From NCBI RefSeq assembly GCF_027571385.1, contig NZ_CP085636.1, positions 248,001 through 312,000 of the forward strand: 64,000 nucleotides of DNA. Direction: 5' to 3'. Below are positions 53,964-62,623 of the stretch, piece after piece (the first letter of the stretch is position 1; each line of letters opens with the position of its first letter). The notes beneath the pieces were generated by a model, which saw only the letters and a program-made list of their open reading frames with translations, was not told the DNA's origin and made no database searches. The position numbers and the translations under genes are program-made. Origin of the DNA: Shewanella sp. MTB7. GTDB lineage: Bacteria > Pseudomonadota > Gammaproteobacteria > Enterobacterales > Shewanellaceae.

Positions 53964-55003
53964 GAAGAACTCAAATTAGCTTAGAAGATACCTCTATGTA
54001 TCATTGCTGTAGTCGCGTCACTAGAAGAGCATTTCTCTTTGGCGATGACGCTCTTACTGGCAAAAACTATGACCATCGACGTGATTGGGTTGAATCTCAG
54101 TTACTTAAATTAGCGAGCGTGTTTGCTATTGATGTTGCTGCCTACGCCGTGATGTCCAATCATCTGCACCTCGTTCTTAATGTTGATATTTATGAATTTA
54201 ATCGCTGGACCGATAAAGAAGTCGTGGAACACTGGCATCGACTGTTCAAGGGGTCGAGTATCACTCAAAAGTTTGCCAAAGGTGAAGTGATTGAAAGCTT
54301 TGAAGTAGACAGTTGACAGCATTCTATTGCGTTATTTCGAAGTCGGCTATGTGACATATCCTGGTTTATGCGAGCGCTCAATGAGCCGATTGCTCGAATG
54401 GCGAATAAAGAGGACAAATGCACGGGGCGATTCTATTCGCTGCCATCCATGGCGCTCACCCTTCGGGCCAGCTAAAGCTGTTCCAATTCATTCCTGATGA
54501 ATTGGTGGGAGGGGCTATTTAAATCTCAAGCACTGTTAGATGAGTCCGCAGTACTGGCCTGCATGGCGTATGTTGACCTCAACCCTATCAGAGCCAAAAT
54601 GGCTAAGACATTAGAGCAATCAGACCACACGAGTATTCAACTTAGAATCAAGTCTGCGATGAATGGTGAACAGCCTAAATCACTGCTGCCATTTGTGGGT
54701 AATGAGCGCAAGGATATGCCAAAAGACCTGATGTTCAGTGCTCAAGATTATCTGCAATTAGTTGATGATACCGGACGTATGATTAGAGGTGATAAGCGTG
54801 GTTTCATTAGCCAAAGCTCACAGCAGATACTCGATAGGCTCAATATCCCTCAAGAGAACTGGTTGAAACTCACTACTGATTTTGGGCGTTTATTCAAAGG
54901 ACCGGCAGGAACACTTCAAGAGTTAGATACCTATTTTGAACATTTAGATAAAAAACGCAGACAGGGCGCAGGGAATTGTCGTCGTTGGCTAGATCCCACT
55001 TAG
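53951..55003 (+). pseudogene. RAYT (Y1 transposase), nonsense and insertion
   Basis: Residues 1-121 (MPRPRRTQISLEDTSMYHCC..., with the catalytic SNHLHLVL motif) run to a TGA at about 54314. The same frame continues as [28 protein letters not shown], then about 72 bases (54437-54508) of foreign sequence with a TAA, and resumes with WEGLFKSQALLDESAVLACM to RRWLDPT. So one nonsense codon plus one frame-keeping insertion break a ~330-residue gene. The insert has hairpins ATTCAT/ATGAAT and GGC/GCC, REP-like. RAYTs move REP sequences, so self-insertion is possible. Confidence 0.8.
54437..54508. mobile_element. REP-like palindromic insert inside the transposase pseudogene
   Basis: Between codons for GRF and WEG, which are adjacent in the family, lie about 72 bases including CTGCCATCCATGGCGCTCAC and ATTCATTCCTGATGAAT, with two small inverted repeats. 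Borders are approximate; a family alignment would fix them. Confidence 0.55.
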
Positions 55004-55377
55004 TTGTTCCACTGTTTAGATTATGATTTTATTTAGTATCAAGCTCATGTTTGATGTTTTTGCTGGCTATTTTTCAGTAAATTGGCATTAACGCTTCTTT
55101 TGAATCCGTTTCTATTAGCATTCTGTGAGATTGTTAAAGTAAGAATAGGTAAAGGATCATTTTGGATGAAAAAGGGGGGACGCAATTGAGTGGAAATTAA
55201 AGTGGGTGTCTTGATAAAATAAGCGGCTCAAATGAATTATTGCGAACAAAGCTATTGTACTAACAGTCATTGATATACCTTACAAGGTAGCGGTAACTAA
55301 CAGGTGAGCTTTGATTTTAGGTAAGCTAGAGAAATAGCCTAATATTAAGCTATGAATTTCATTACTGATTGAGGTGG
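55004..55377. other. Intergenic DNA before the peroxiredoxin gene
   Basis: About 370 bases; no gene-like ORF. It has the promoter of the peroxiredoxin gene presumably; I see no OxyR-type site I would defend. Confidence 0.35.
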
Positions 55378-55380
55378 ATG

Positions 55381-55857
55381 ATGATAAAACAAGGTGAGAA
55401 AATCCCTGATGGTGTCATGCTAGGGGAGTTAACCAATGAGGGGATGTTAACTCACTGCGTGACTGATTTGTGTGCGGGTAAAAAAGTGGTGTTATTTGCG
55501 GTTCCTGGTGCGTTTACGCCGACGTGTTCTGAATCACACTTGCCTGGTTTTGTAGCTTTAGTGGAACAGTTTAGGGCTAAAGGGGTTGATATCATTGGGT
55601 GTGTTTCAGTGAACGATGCCTTTGTGATGAAAGCTTGGGGCGATAGCCAAAATGCTGCTGGGATTATGATGCTGGCGGATGGTGATGCGAGTTTTACTAA
55701 GGCGCTAGGCTTGCAGATGGATACGGCTGGTTTTGGTGGTATACGCTCACAACGTTATGCCATGGTGCTGGAGGATGGAGTGGTGACAGAACTGAATGTC
55801 GAGGCGCCTAAAATGTTTGAAGTGAGTAGGGCTGAAGTGGTGTTAGATTTGCTATAA
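55381..55857 (+). CDS. Peroxiredoxin, Prx5/redoxin type
   Basis: 158 residues from ATG 55381 (GAGG 6 bases upstream). Thiol peroxidase: active-site motif VPGAFTPTCSESHLPGF with peroxidatic Cys49, Thr46 and a conserved Arg in GGIRSQRYAMV. Prx5 members use glutathione or glutaredoxin as reductant; no second C-terminal resolving Cys is evident. A terminator follows 19 bases after the stop. Confidence 0.93.
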   Translation: MIKQGEKIPDGVMLGELTNEGMLTHCVTDLCAGKKVVLFAVPGAFTPTCSESHLPGFVALVEQFRAKGVDIIGCVSVNDAFVMKAWGDSQNAAGIMMLADGDASFTKALGLQMDTAGFGGIRSQRYAMVLEDGVVTELNVEAPKMFEVSRAEVVLDLL

Positions 55858-55876
55858 CTTTGTCAGCTAAGATAAT

Positions 55877-55901
55877 AAAAGGAACCATAAAGGTTCCTTT
55901 T
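55877..55901. terminator. Bidirectional terminator between convergent genes
   Basis: AAAAGGAACC-ATAAA-GGTTCCTTTT, a perfect stem with A and T runs on either side, serving the peroxiredoxin gene and the opposing outer-membrane gene. Confidence 0.88.
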
Positions 55902-55929
55902 ACTTTATAGCGATTAGTATTCATCACGG

Positions 55930-56784
55930 TTAAAAGTAGTGAATATACTCGACGCTGGCTCGGTATAAGGTGTCTTCGAACCCGATTAAATCTTGCTCTG
56001 ATTCTCTGTCGATATACTGAGTTTGAAAACGTAATAGGTTGTGCTGATTTGCTAACGGAATAACAACACTGAAAGCGATGTCGTTGAAGGTGTATGACTT
56101 ATTATCATCGTATTTCCATAAGCCATCGTAACGACGATAATTAAAGGCAAGCTGTACTCCTGTGTGGCTGAAAGTATAGCTATTTTCCCACTGAAAATAA
56201 TAGCCAAAACCACTGCGGTTTAGTTCATCTTCGCTTATCCCCTGCTCTTCTCTTGGCCAGTCGTCATCTTTTTCCTCTGCGCTGTAGGCTAAACCTAAGC
56301 TAAAGCCTACATCATAGTAATTTAGGTCGCCGAAGCGATTATTGATGGCTAGGCCCGAGGCGGCGAGATGTTCGAACTCTTCGAGTTGTTGGCTATTATA
56401 GTGTCCTTCATAGTGACCAAAAACACTTAAGGTGAAGTCCTCATTGTCATTGATAGACATAAATGGGTACTGGTAGTGGAGTTTGCCATCCATTGAGTCA
56501 CGATACCTATCTTCATCATATTTTTCTGAATCTTTTTCGTAATAGTAAGTCCCACGTGCACGAACATAATGTTCACCTACTTGGTATTTTTGATCATACT
56601 TTAGGTCATCCCAAATAAATGAAATACCAACCCCTTTGGAAAGTGAACTGTGTGGGGAGTCCTCATAGGCTTCAATGCCAGATAATAGCGAGATGGCCAT
56701 TGGCGAGTCTGTTTCTTGGGCATTGGCGAAATTTGAACAGTAGATTAGTACGAGAGCGGCACATAGTATCGTTGTTTTCATCAT
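55930..56784 (-). CDS. Hypothetical outer-membrane beta-barrel protein
   Basis: 284 residues. Signal peptide (to NFANA, ~22), then long amphipathic strands rich in Tyr, Asp and Arg (GEHYVRARGTYYYEKDSEKY), and terminal His-Tyr-Phe as barrel-assembly signal. No family was recognised with confidence; resembles gammaproteobacterial putative porins of 280 residues. Single gene. Confidence 0.7.
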   Translation of the reverse strand: MMKTTILCAALVLIYCSNFANAQETDSPMAISLLSGIEAYEDSPHSSLSKGVGISFIWDDLKYDQKYQVGEHYVRARGTYYYEKDSEKYDEDRYRDSMDGKLHYQYPFMSINDNEDFTLSVFGHYEGHYNSQQLEEFEHLAASGLAINNRFGDLNYYDVGFSLGLAYSAEEKDDDWPREEQGISEDELNRSGFGYYFQWENSYTFSHTGVQLAFNYRRYDGLWKYDDNKSYTFNDIAFSVVIPLANQHNLLRFQTQYIDRESEQDLIGFEDTLYRASVEYIHYF

Positions 56785-56942
56785 GTTCCTTTGACGTCCC
56801 TAATTCAAATGGAAGGGTATATTTTTATCTATTATATCATTAGGATATGAGTGATAAAAAGTCTCTTTTATTCGTTTTTACTCAGATTTAACACAGGTTG
56901 GATATTGCCGAGTGGTATATTTGGGGGCGTGAGTTGAAGGAA

Positions 56943-58253
56943 TTAGCTTAGTGGAAGCCAGACTTGGGCGTGTAAGCCGCCTTCTGCTCGATTTGTTAAT
57001 ACAACTTCTCCTTGATGGCGATCGACAATGCGTTTGATAATGGCAAGTCCTAAACCAGAACCAACACTTCCTCTGGCGATGTCTCCTTGAGTAAACGGCT
57101 GAAATAGCTTAGGTATTTGATCTTCTGGTATGCCTGGACCATTATCTTCAACGCTGAATCCAACTCGCTTACCGTCGAAATGAGAGCTTAGCTTTACCCA
57201 GCCCTCGCCATAACGAAAGGCATTTTCAACCAGATTACTGAGTACACGTTTGATGGCGATCTCCTGCATAGGAATATCCGGACAGCTGGCGAGTTCGATC
57301 TCTATTTTTCCTTCACGGTTAGATTCTGCCTGCACAACGTCCTGAATAAGGTAGTTGATCTGTTCCTGCTCTCTAACGCTCTCCTGATCCTGTCGTATAT
57401 AAGCAATAAATTGATTAATGATGGCATCCATATCTTCAATATCATGAACGATACCGTCCTTGAGATACTCGTCCTCTTCAACCATCATTTCTGAGGCGAG
57501 TCGAATGCGAGTTAACGGAGTACGCAGGTCATGGGAGATCCCAGCCATTAAGAGGGCTCTATCTTGCTCTAACTGTTTCATGCTGTGGGACATCTGGTTG
57601 AAGGCGTTGGTGACCTCAACAATTTCCGTGGATCCCTTTAGTGGGAGCGGTTCAGGATAATCTCCCATGGAGACCAATATTGCCGCTTTTTGTAATCGTT
57701 TCAGTGGTCTGTTTTGTTGCCTCGCAAACCACCATCCACCAGCGACACTAAGCGCGCCTATGACCATCAAATAGAGGGTTAAAGGAGAAAGATCATATTC
57801 ATTGAAGCCGGTTAAGGGGACCTTTATCCAGATCGAAGGAGCTTGAGGGGGACGGATCCAGATCTCGAAGTCGTCACCTTGAGCGATTCTGACCTCTGCT
57901 TTTCCGCCTAAATGTTCGGACATCTGTGATGATAAAAAACCATAGTAGGTGGTCTGTTCTATGCCGGCAGCTCGAGCTTGTTTCTGGTTATATATCTTCA
58001 TGCCATCGCCACGGACTTTGGCATTGAGAGCGTCGACCATGGTTAGGTGTTCACGACCCACATCGACGCCATCGACGAAGAGATATTTTACTTGTCTAGC
58101 GATGAGCTGATTGATCTGTTGATAGGTAGGCTGAATAAAGTAAGTGGCAACAGAAAGGTAAGATACTAATTGGTTTATCAGCAATAGGCTGCCAATTAGC
58201 ATCACAGTTTGACTGAATGAGCTACGGGGAAGAATATTTTTAAACCACTTCAC
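56943..58253 (-). CDS. envZ: Osmosensor histidine kinase
   Basis: 436 residues. Two membrane helices (about 12-36 and 150-172) around a periplasmic loop, HAMP, HisKA with His241 ([20 protein letters not shown]) and HATPase with [20 protein letters not shown] and GSGLGLAI. Phosphorylates OmpR in response to envelope/osmotic change. ompR ends 52 bases upstream in the same direction, so the pair form the usual operon. Confidence 0.95.
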   Translation of the reverse strand: MKWFKNILPRSSFSQTVMLIGSLLLINQLVSYLSVATYFIQPTYQQINQLIARQVKYLFVDGVDVGREHLTMVDALNAKVRGDGMKIYNQKQARAAGIEQTTYYGFLSSQMSEHLGGKAEVRIAQGDDFEIWIRPPQAPSIWIKVPLTGFNEYDLSPLTLYLMVIGALSVAGGWWFARQQNRPLKRLQKAAILVSMGDYPEPLPLKGSTEIVEVTNAFNQMSHSMKQLEQDRALLMAGISHDLRTPLTRIRLASEMMVEEDEYLKDGIVHDIEDMDAIINQFIAYIRQDQESVREQEQINYLIQDVVQAESNREGKIEIELASCPDIPMQEIAIKRVLSNLVENAFRYGEGWVKLSSHFDGKRVGFSVEDNGPGIPEDQIPKLFQPFTQGDIARGSVGSGLGLAIIKRIVDRHQGEVVLTNRAEGGLHAQVWLPLS

Positions 58254-58305
58254 GCAGGTCTACCTTTTTGGCTGAGATTTAATCTAGCAGAATCCATCTG
58301 TTGGC

Positions 58306-59031
58306 TTATCGACGAGCAGACCCATCGGGTACAAACACATAGCCTAAACCCCACACCGTTTGAATATACCTTGGATTCGCTGGATCTTTCTCAATCAAGC
58401 GTCGCAGGCGTGATACTTGCACATCGATAGAGCGTTCGAGAGCGGAATAATCTCGTCCTCGGGCTAAATTCATTAACTTATCCCGAGACAGTGGCTCTCG
58501 TGGGTGGCTAACTAGAACCTTTAATACGGCAAATTCACCACTGGTGAGTGAGATAGCTTCCTCGCCATGATACATCTCGCGTGTTGCTAGATTAAGAGTA
58601 AACTCACCGAAGGTGATCTCCTCCTCTTGCTGAGTCGGTGCACCAGGCACATCTTGAACTTGGCGGCGCATGACCGCTTTAATTCTGGCGAGAAGCTCGC
58701 GAGGATTAAATGGCTTTGGCAAGTAATCATCGGCACCAAGTTCTAGACCAATAATGCGGTCTACTTCATCGCCTTTCGCGGTTAACATGACGATAGGAAT
58801 TGGATTACCATTTTGACGAAGTCGGCGGCAGATAGAGAGTCCGTCCTCACCTGGAAGCATCAAGTCTAAAACCAGCAAGTGAAAGTTTTCTCGTTCAAGC
58901 AATCTATCCATCTGCTCTGAATTAGCAGCACTACGAACCTGATAACCTTGCTCCATAAGATAACGTTCGAGTAAGGCTCTTAGCCTCATATCATCATCTA
59001 CAACGAGTATTTTAGAGGTTTCCTGTCCCAT
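58306..59031 (-). CDS. ompR: OmpR family response regulator
   Basis: 241 residues from ATG 59031 (MGQETSKILVVDDDMRLRA); the frame goes further to 59076 without support. Receiver phospho-acceptor is Asp56 in LVLDLMLPGEDGL. C-terminal winged helix ends ERSIDVQVSRLRRLIEKD and IQTVWGLGYVFVPDG. Controls porins and other osmotically regulated genes with EnvZ. Confidence 0.97.
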   Translation of the reverse strand: MGQETSKILVVDDDMRLRALLERYLMEQGYQVRSAANSEQMDRLLERENFHLLVLDLMLPGEDGLSICRRLRQNGNPIPIVMLTAKGDEVDRIIGLELGADDYLPKPFNPRELLARIKAVMRRQVQDVPGAPTQQEEEITFGEFTLNLATREMYHGEEAISLTSGEFAVLKVLVSHPREPLSRDKLMNLARGRDYSALERSIDVQVSRLRRLIEKDPANPRYIQTVWGLGYVFVPDGSARR

Positions 59032-59513
59032 GCTTATTATCCTTTCTGATAGAGATTCGATGACTATGCTAGCCAACTGGCTGATATTAATATTCTTTAT
59101 CTAAGCTAATATAGCTGTTTTTTCCTGTTGAAGACCAGAAGTGATTTAGACAAGGTATACTTTGTTGACTATTCCCTAACGGTGATATCACGCTTAAGCT
59201 ATTAAATTATAAATATAAAATATTGTTTTATCTACTTGTTATCGAAATTGTAACTAAATTGGAACAGATATCGTTTGGATTAAAAAACCGATTATTTTTG
59301 AGTATGGCAGAGGTGAGTCAAGTTCACTGAGTTAGTCGCAAACGAGTCGTTTAATTCACAGCTGTTAAGTCTGGGTCGGATATTTTATGCCGCTAATGTG
59401 GTGCTTTTTGATGCTTTCATCCAAATATATACATAGCTAAAGTAAGTGGTATGATAGCTAAATAGCATAATGCTATTGAGTGCGGGTGACGCAAGCAAAA
59501 GAAGGGAAGATAG
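59032..59513. promoter_or_regulatory. Divergent ompR/nanR region with candidate operator
   Basis: 482-base gap. A perfect 17-bp palindrome AATAGCAT-A-ATGCTATT lies at 59461-59477, 37 bases before the nanR-like ATG and close to TGGTATGATAGC (59447-59458). This is a likely autoregulatory operator for the GntR-type protein. The rest shows AT-rich text and no ORF. Confidence 0.5.
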
Positions 59514-60221
59514 ATGTCGATCACGATAAAACGACCCGTGGAACGCAAAAAATTATCAGAGAGAGTTGAGGAAGAACTTGAAGATATGATCCGTCAAGGG
59601 GAGTTTGCTGTTGGCGATGCGCTACCTTCTGAGCGTGACTTAATGACGGCGTTTGGTGTTGGCAGGCCTTCCATTCGTGATGCCTTGTCATCGCTATCTC
59701 GTAAAGGTTTGGTAAAAATTAGCAGTGGAGAGAGAACTCGGGTTGCGCGGCCCTCTGCCGACATTATCATTGCTGAGTTATCCGGAATGTCTAAAGATTT
59801 CTTGAGTCAACCCGATGGAACACGTTACTTTGATCAACTGAGGCAGTTCTTCGAGTCTAGTCTAATCCGTTATGCAGCCGAATACGCCACAGATGAGCAG
59901 ATAAAAGAGCTGGAACATGCGCTATCATTGAATCATAAGGCAATTGATATTAATGCTCAGTTTAAAAAAACCGATATTAACTTCCATCGAATCATCGCCA
60001 CTATTCCTGGCAATCCTATTTTCTTAGCTATCCACCAAGCGTTAGTCGACTGGGTGATAGATATTCGTCCTGAAAGAGCGGATTCTAAAGGATTAAACCT
60101 GAAAAGCTATGAGGATCATGCTGCCATAGTGGAGAGAATTAAGGCCCATGATGTGGAGGGGGCTGATAGTGTGTTGATGCAGCATTTGCAAAAAGCCTAT
60201 GATTTATCTTCTTCAAAATAG
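59514..60221 (+). CDS. nanR: FadR/GntR family regulator, NanR-like
   Basis: 235 residues. N-terminal GntR winged helix (residues 14-75: [40 protein letters not shown]) and an FCD ligand domain with the metal-binding residues DINFHRIIA and ...H in [11 protein letters not shown]. Adjacent to nanA and nagA, so it most likely senses sialic acid or GlcNAc-type ligands and represses these genes. A strong AGGGAAGATAG-type ribosome site precedes the ATG. Confidence 0.8.
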   Translation: MSITIKRPVERKKLSERVEEELEDMIRQGEFAVGDALPSERDLMTAFGVGRPSIRDALSSLSRKGLVKISSGERTRVARPSADIIIAELSGMSKDFLSQPDGTRYFDQLRQFFESSLIRYAAEYATDEQIKELEHALSLNHKAIDINAQFKKTDINFHRIIATIPGNPIFLAIHQALVDWVIDIRPERADSKGLNLKSYEDHAAIVERIKAHDVEGADSVLMQHLQKAYDLSSSK

Positions 60222-60466
60222 CTTTCATATAACAAGATAGGGTCATTTTGCCCTTTTAAATTACGCTTCCTCTATTATCAACTCTGTTTCCTCCCGAGCT
60301 AAAATGCACATTCGCCATTCTCAAATTAATCGATGACAAGATTATCGTTAACTCGATAAATAGGCTGCGAGTGAGTTGGATCATCTGGCGTACTTGTTTG
60401 GTTTTTAATTAGAGAAAGGCCCAGTCTAAGATGTAGATTGGGCCGAGTCATTATACCAATCGCTCA
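60222..60466. other. Convergent spacer between nanR and nanA
   Basis: 245 bases. The sequence GCCCAGTCTAAGATGTAGATTGGGC at about 60419-60443 is an imperfect hairpin (arms GCCCA/TGGGC region) that probably terminates nanA or nanR transcripts. Confidence 0.45.
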
Positions 60467-61393
60467 TTAGATATGGGTGACTTCATTTGCGTAACTAAAG
60501 AAGCCTATCGATTCGAGCTCTTGCTTCATGGATGAAAATTCGTCGGGGCTAAGGTTTTGAAAAGGAGTCCGATTAGGGCCTAGATCCAGACCAATAAGTT
60601 TCATTATCTGTTTACCCCCGACGATATTCCCTCGGTAGCGGCAGATCACATCGATAAGGTCCAGTGATTGGTACTGCAACAGTTGGGCCTGGTCTAAGTC
60701 ACCATTACTGAAGGCAGTTCGAATTTGAGTATACAGGCCTGCAGCATAATTAAACGTACCGCCGATACAGCCTTGTGCTCCACCGAGGGCAAGGGATGGG
60801 AGTAAGGTTTCATCTTGCCCATGAAGCACATCATATTTCCCTTCATTGTAACGACGGCATTGAGTGTACTCATACAGGCTTTCATGGGTGTACTTTATAC
60901 CTGAAAAGTTCTCTATGCGTCCGTCAACAGCTCTCAGTAGCTCAACCATAGAGATATAAACCCCAGTAAATGCAGGAATGTGGTAATAGTAAAAGGGAAG
61001 GTTTGGCGCTGCTTCAGCAATTTCTGCGCAGTAATCAGCAAGCTCGTTAACACGGTTTATTTTTGGAAATGTGGGCCCCATGGCACTAAAGCCCCAGGCG
61101 CCAATTTTGGCTGCATGTAGAGCAAGTTTTTTACTTGCATTGATTGAGTTACTGCCTATATGGATGATCACTTTAAAATTCGTTGGGGCGGACTCAACCC
61201 ACTTTTGTGCACATATCATACGCTCCTCCTCTGTGAGAAGGTGACCTTCACCGGATGAACCGTTAACAAATACACCTGCAACATCGCTGTTTATTAAGGT
61301 ATTAATATAGCTTGGTATCAAGGATAAATTGATTGAACCATCAGGGTGAAACGCGGTGAAAGGTGCATTGATTAATCCGTTAATTCTTTCCAT
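60467..61393 (-). CDS. nanA: N-acetylneuraminate lyase
   Basis: 308 residues from ATG 61393. Class I aldolase cleaving sialic acid to N-acetylmannosamine and pyruvate. NAL motifs: FVNGSSGEGHLLTEEE (pyruvate-binding GSxGE), YYYHIPAFTGV with the Tyr, and the Schiff-base Lys in GIKYTHESLYE. It begins 11 bases after nagA. The operon lacks NanK/NanE here; those steps may lie beyond the window. Confidence 0.92.
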   Translation of the reverse strand: MERINGLINAPFTAFHPDGSINLSLIPSYINTLINSDVAGVFVNGSSGEGHLLTEEERMICAQKWVESAPTNFKVIIHIGSNSINASKKLALHAAKIGAWGFSAMGPTFPKINRVNELADYCAEIAEAAPNLPFYYYHIPAFTGVYISMVELLRAVDGRIENFSGIKYTHESLYEYTQCRRYNEGKYDVLHGQDETLLPSLALGGAQGCIGGTFNYAAGLYTQIRTAFSNGDLDQAQLLQYQSLDLIDVICRYRGNIVGGKQIMKLIGLDLGPNRTPFQNLSPDEFSSMKQELESIGFFSYANEVTHI

Positions 61394-61404
61394 GTAAAGC
61401 CTCT

Positions 61405-62544
61405 TTAAAAAACTTGTGAGCCTGCAATCCACACATCTTTAATGTGGATTGGAGTGGTGGAAGGTGAGTCATTTAACAGAATCAAATCGGCTATATTTCC
61501 GATTTTTATACTGCCTTTTTGTTCGTTTAAGCCTAAGAACTCTGCCGGATAAGCGCTGGCCATATTCAATGCTTGTGATGCAGGAGCGTGTAGCATAGCG
61601 ATGGCATTATTTACTGCAGTGATCATAGTCAGTGCCGAACCAGCTAATGAGCCCGTTTTACTGGTGAGTTTATTGTGTTTTAATTCGATGTCATGACCAT
61701 CGAAATAGAACTGGGTCTGCGGTGAGCCTATGGTTGACATCGCATCGGTCACTAATATTATTTTGCCTTCGTTTTTTGCTTGATAAGCAAGGCGGGCTGA
61801 TGCTGGATGGATATGGTGCCCATCGAGAATAAGTCCACACCAACTGTCTGGGTCGAGTAGGGCTGCACCAACCATATTTGGTGCTCGTGATTCTATGGGG
61901 GACATGGCATTAAATAGATGGGTAAAACCACTCGCTCCCGCTTTTAGGGCAAGATTAACCTGATCGAAACTGGCATTTGAGTGACCAAGGCTGACAATCA
62001 CCTGATGCTCTACGAGTGTTTTTATCGTTGAGCTATCAACGGATTCAGGTGCCAAAGTGATAAGTTTTACCCCTAGATCATCGCGACAATATTGATCCAT
62101 CTCTTGTGACGTTAATGGACGGATTTTATCTTGATGGTGGATCCCCTTTTTGGCAGTACTGATATGTGGGCCTTCAAAGTGGATGCCGATAATACCAGAT
62201 GTCTTCTCTCGTATGGCTAAACTAACCGCATCTGCTGCTTGTTCAATTTTGCCTATTTCATCGGTGATCAGTGTGGGTAACATTGATGTAGTACCGAATT
62301 GGGCATGGGCCTTAACCATAGTGATTAGCGTGTTTAGCTCTGGCGTTTGATTGAAGAGTTTTCCTCCACCGCCATTGACCTGTGTATCGATAAATCCAGC
62401 AGTTAATAAGCCATCTAGCTGGTACTCTTTGGCATTTCTAACCGTGTCCATAGCGATAATCCGGCCATCTTCAAAACTGACAGGTCGCTGTATATGGAGC
62501 TGTTTACCGTCGAATAGCGTGTCAGCGATAAGGGTTGTTATCAT
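61405..62544 (-). CDS. nagA: N-acetylglucosamine-6-phosphate deacetylase
   Basis: 379 residues from ATG 62544, which has GAGAG six bases upstream; longer frame to 62571 unsupported. Deacetylates GlcNAc-6-P to glucosamine-6-P. Motifs: GFIDTQVNGGGG, HFEGPHIS (metal-binding His-x-Glu), GHSNASFDQV, THLFNAMSP and VTDAMS. It is upstream of nanA, linking sialic acid breakdown to amino-sugar catabolism, and downstream of a TonB receptor. Confidence 0.95.
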   Translation of the reverse strand: MITTLIADTLFDGKQLHIQRPVSFEDGRIIAMDTVRNAKEYQLDGLLTAGFIDTQVNGGGGKLFNQTPELNTLITMVKAHAQFGTTSMLPTLITDEIGKIEQAADAVSLAIREKTSGIIGIHFEGPHISTAKKGIHHQDKIRPLTSQEMDQYCRDDLGVKLITLAPESVDSSTIKTLVEHQVIVSLGHSNASFDQVNLALKAGASGFTHLFNAMSPIESRAPNMVGAALLDPDSWCGLILDGHHIHPASARLAYQAKNEGKIILVTDAMSTIGSPQTQFYFDGHDIELKHNKLTSKTGSLAGSALTMITAVNNAIAMLHAPASQALNMASAYPAEFLGLNEQKGSIKIGNIADLILLNDSPSTTPIHIKDVWIAGSQVF

Positions 62545-62575
62545 TAAAAACTCTCGGATAGGATTGGACAATATG

Positions 62576-62600
62576 GAGGGAGAAAATAAGCCTCTCCCTC
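62576..62600. promoter_or_regulatory. Hairpin between TonB receptor and nagA
   Basis: GAGGGAG (62576-62582) and CTCCCTC (62594-62600) form a 7-bp stem. On the minus strand no T-run follows, so it is more likely an RNA-processing or attenuation site than a terminator; the receptor, nagA and nanA may be one transcript. Confidence 0.5.
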
Positions 62601-62623
62601 TTTATTTATCGACTCTTCATAGG

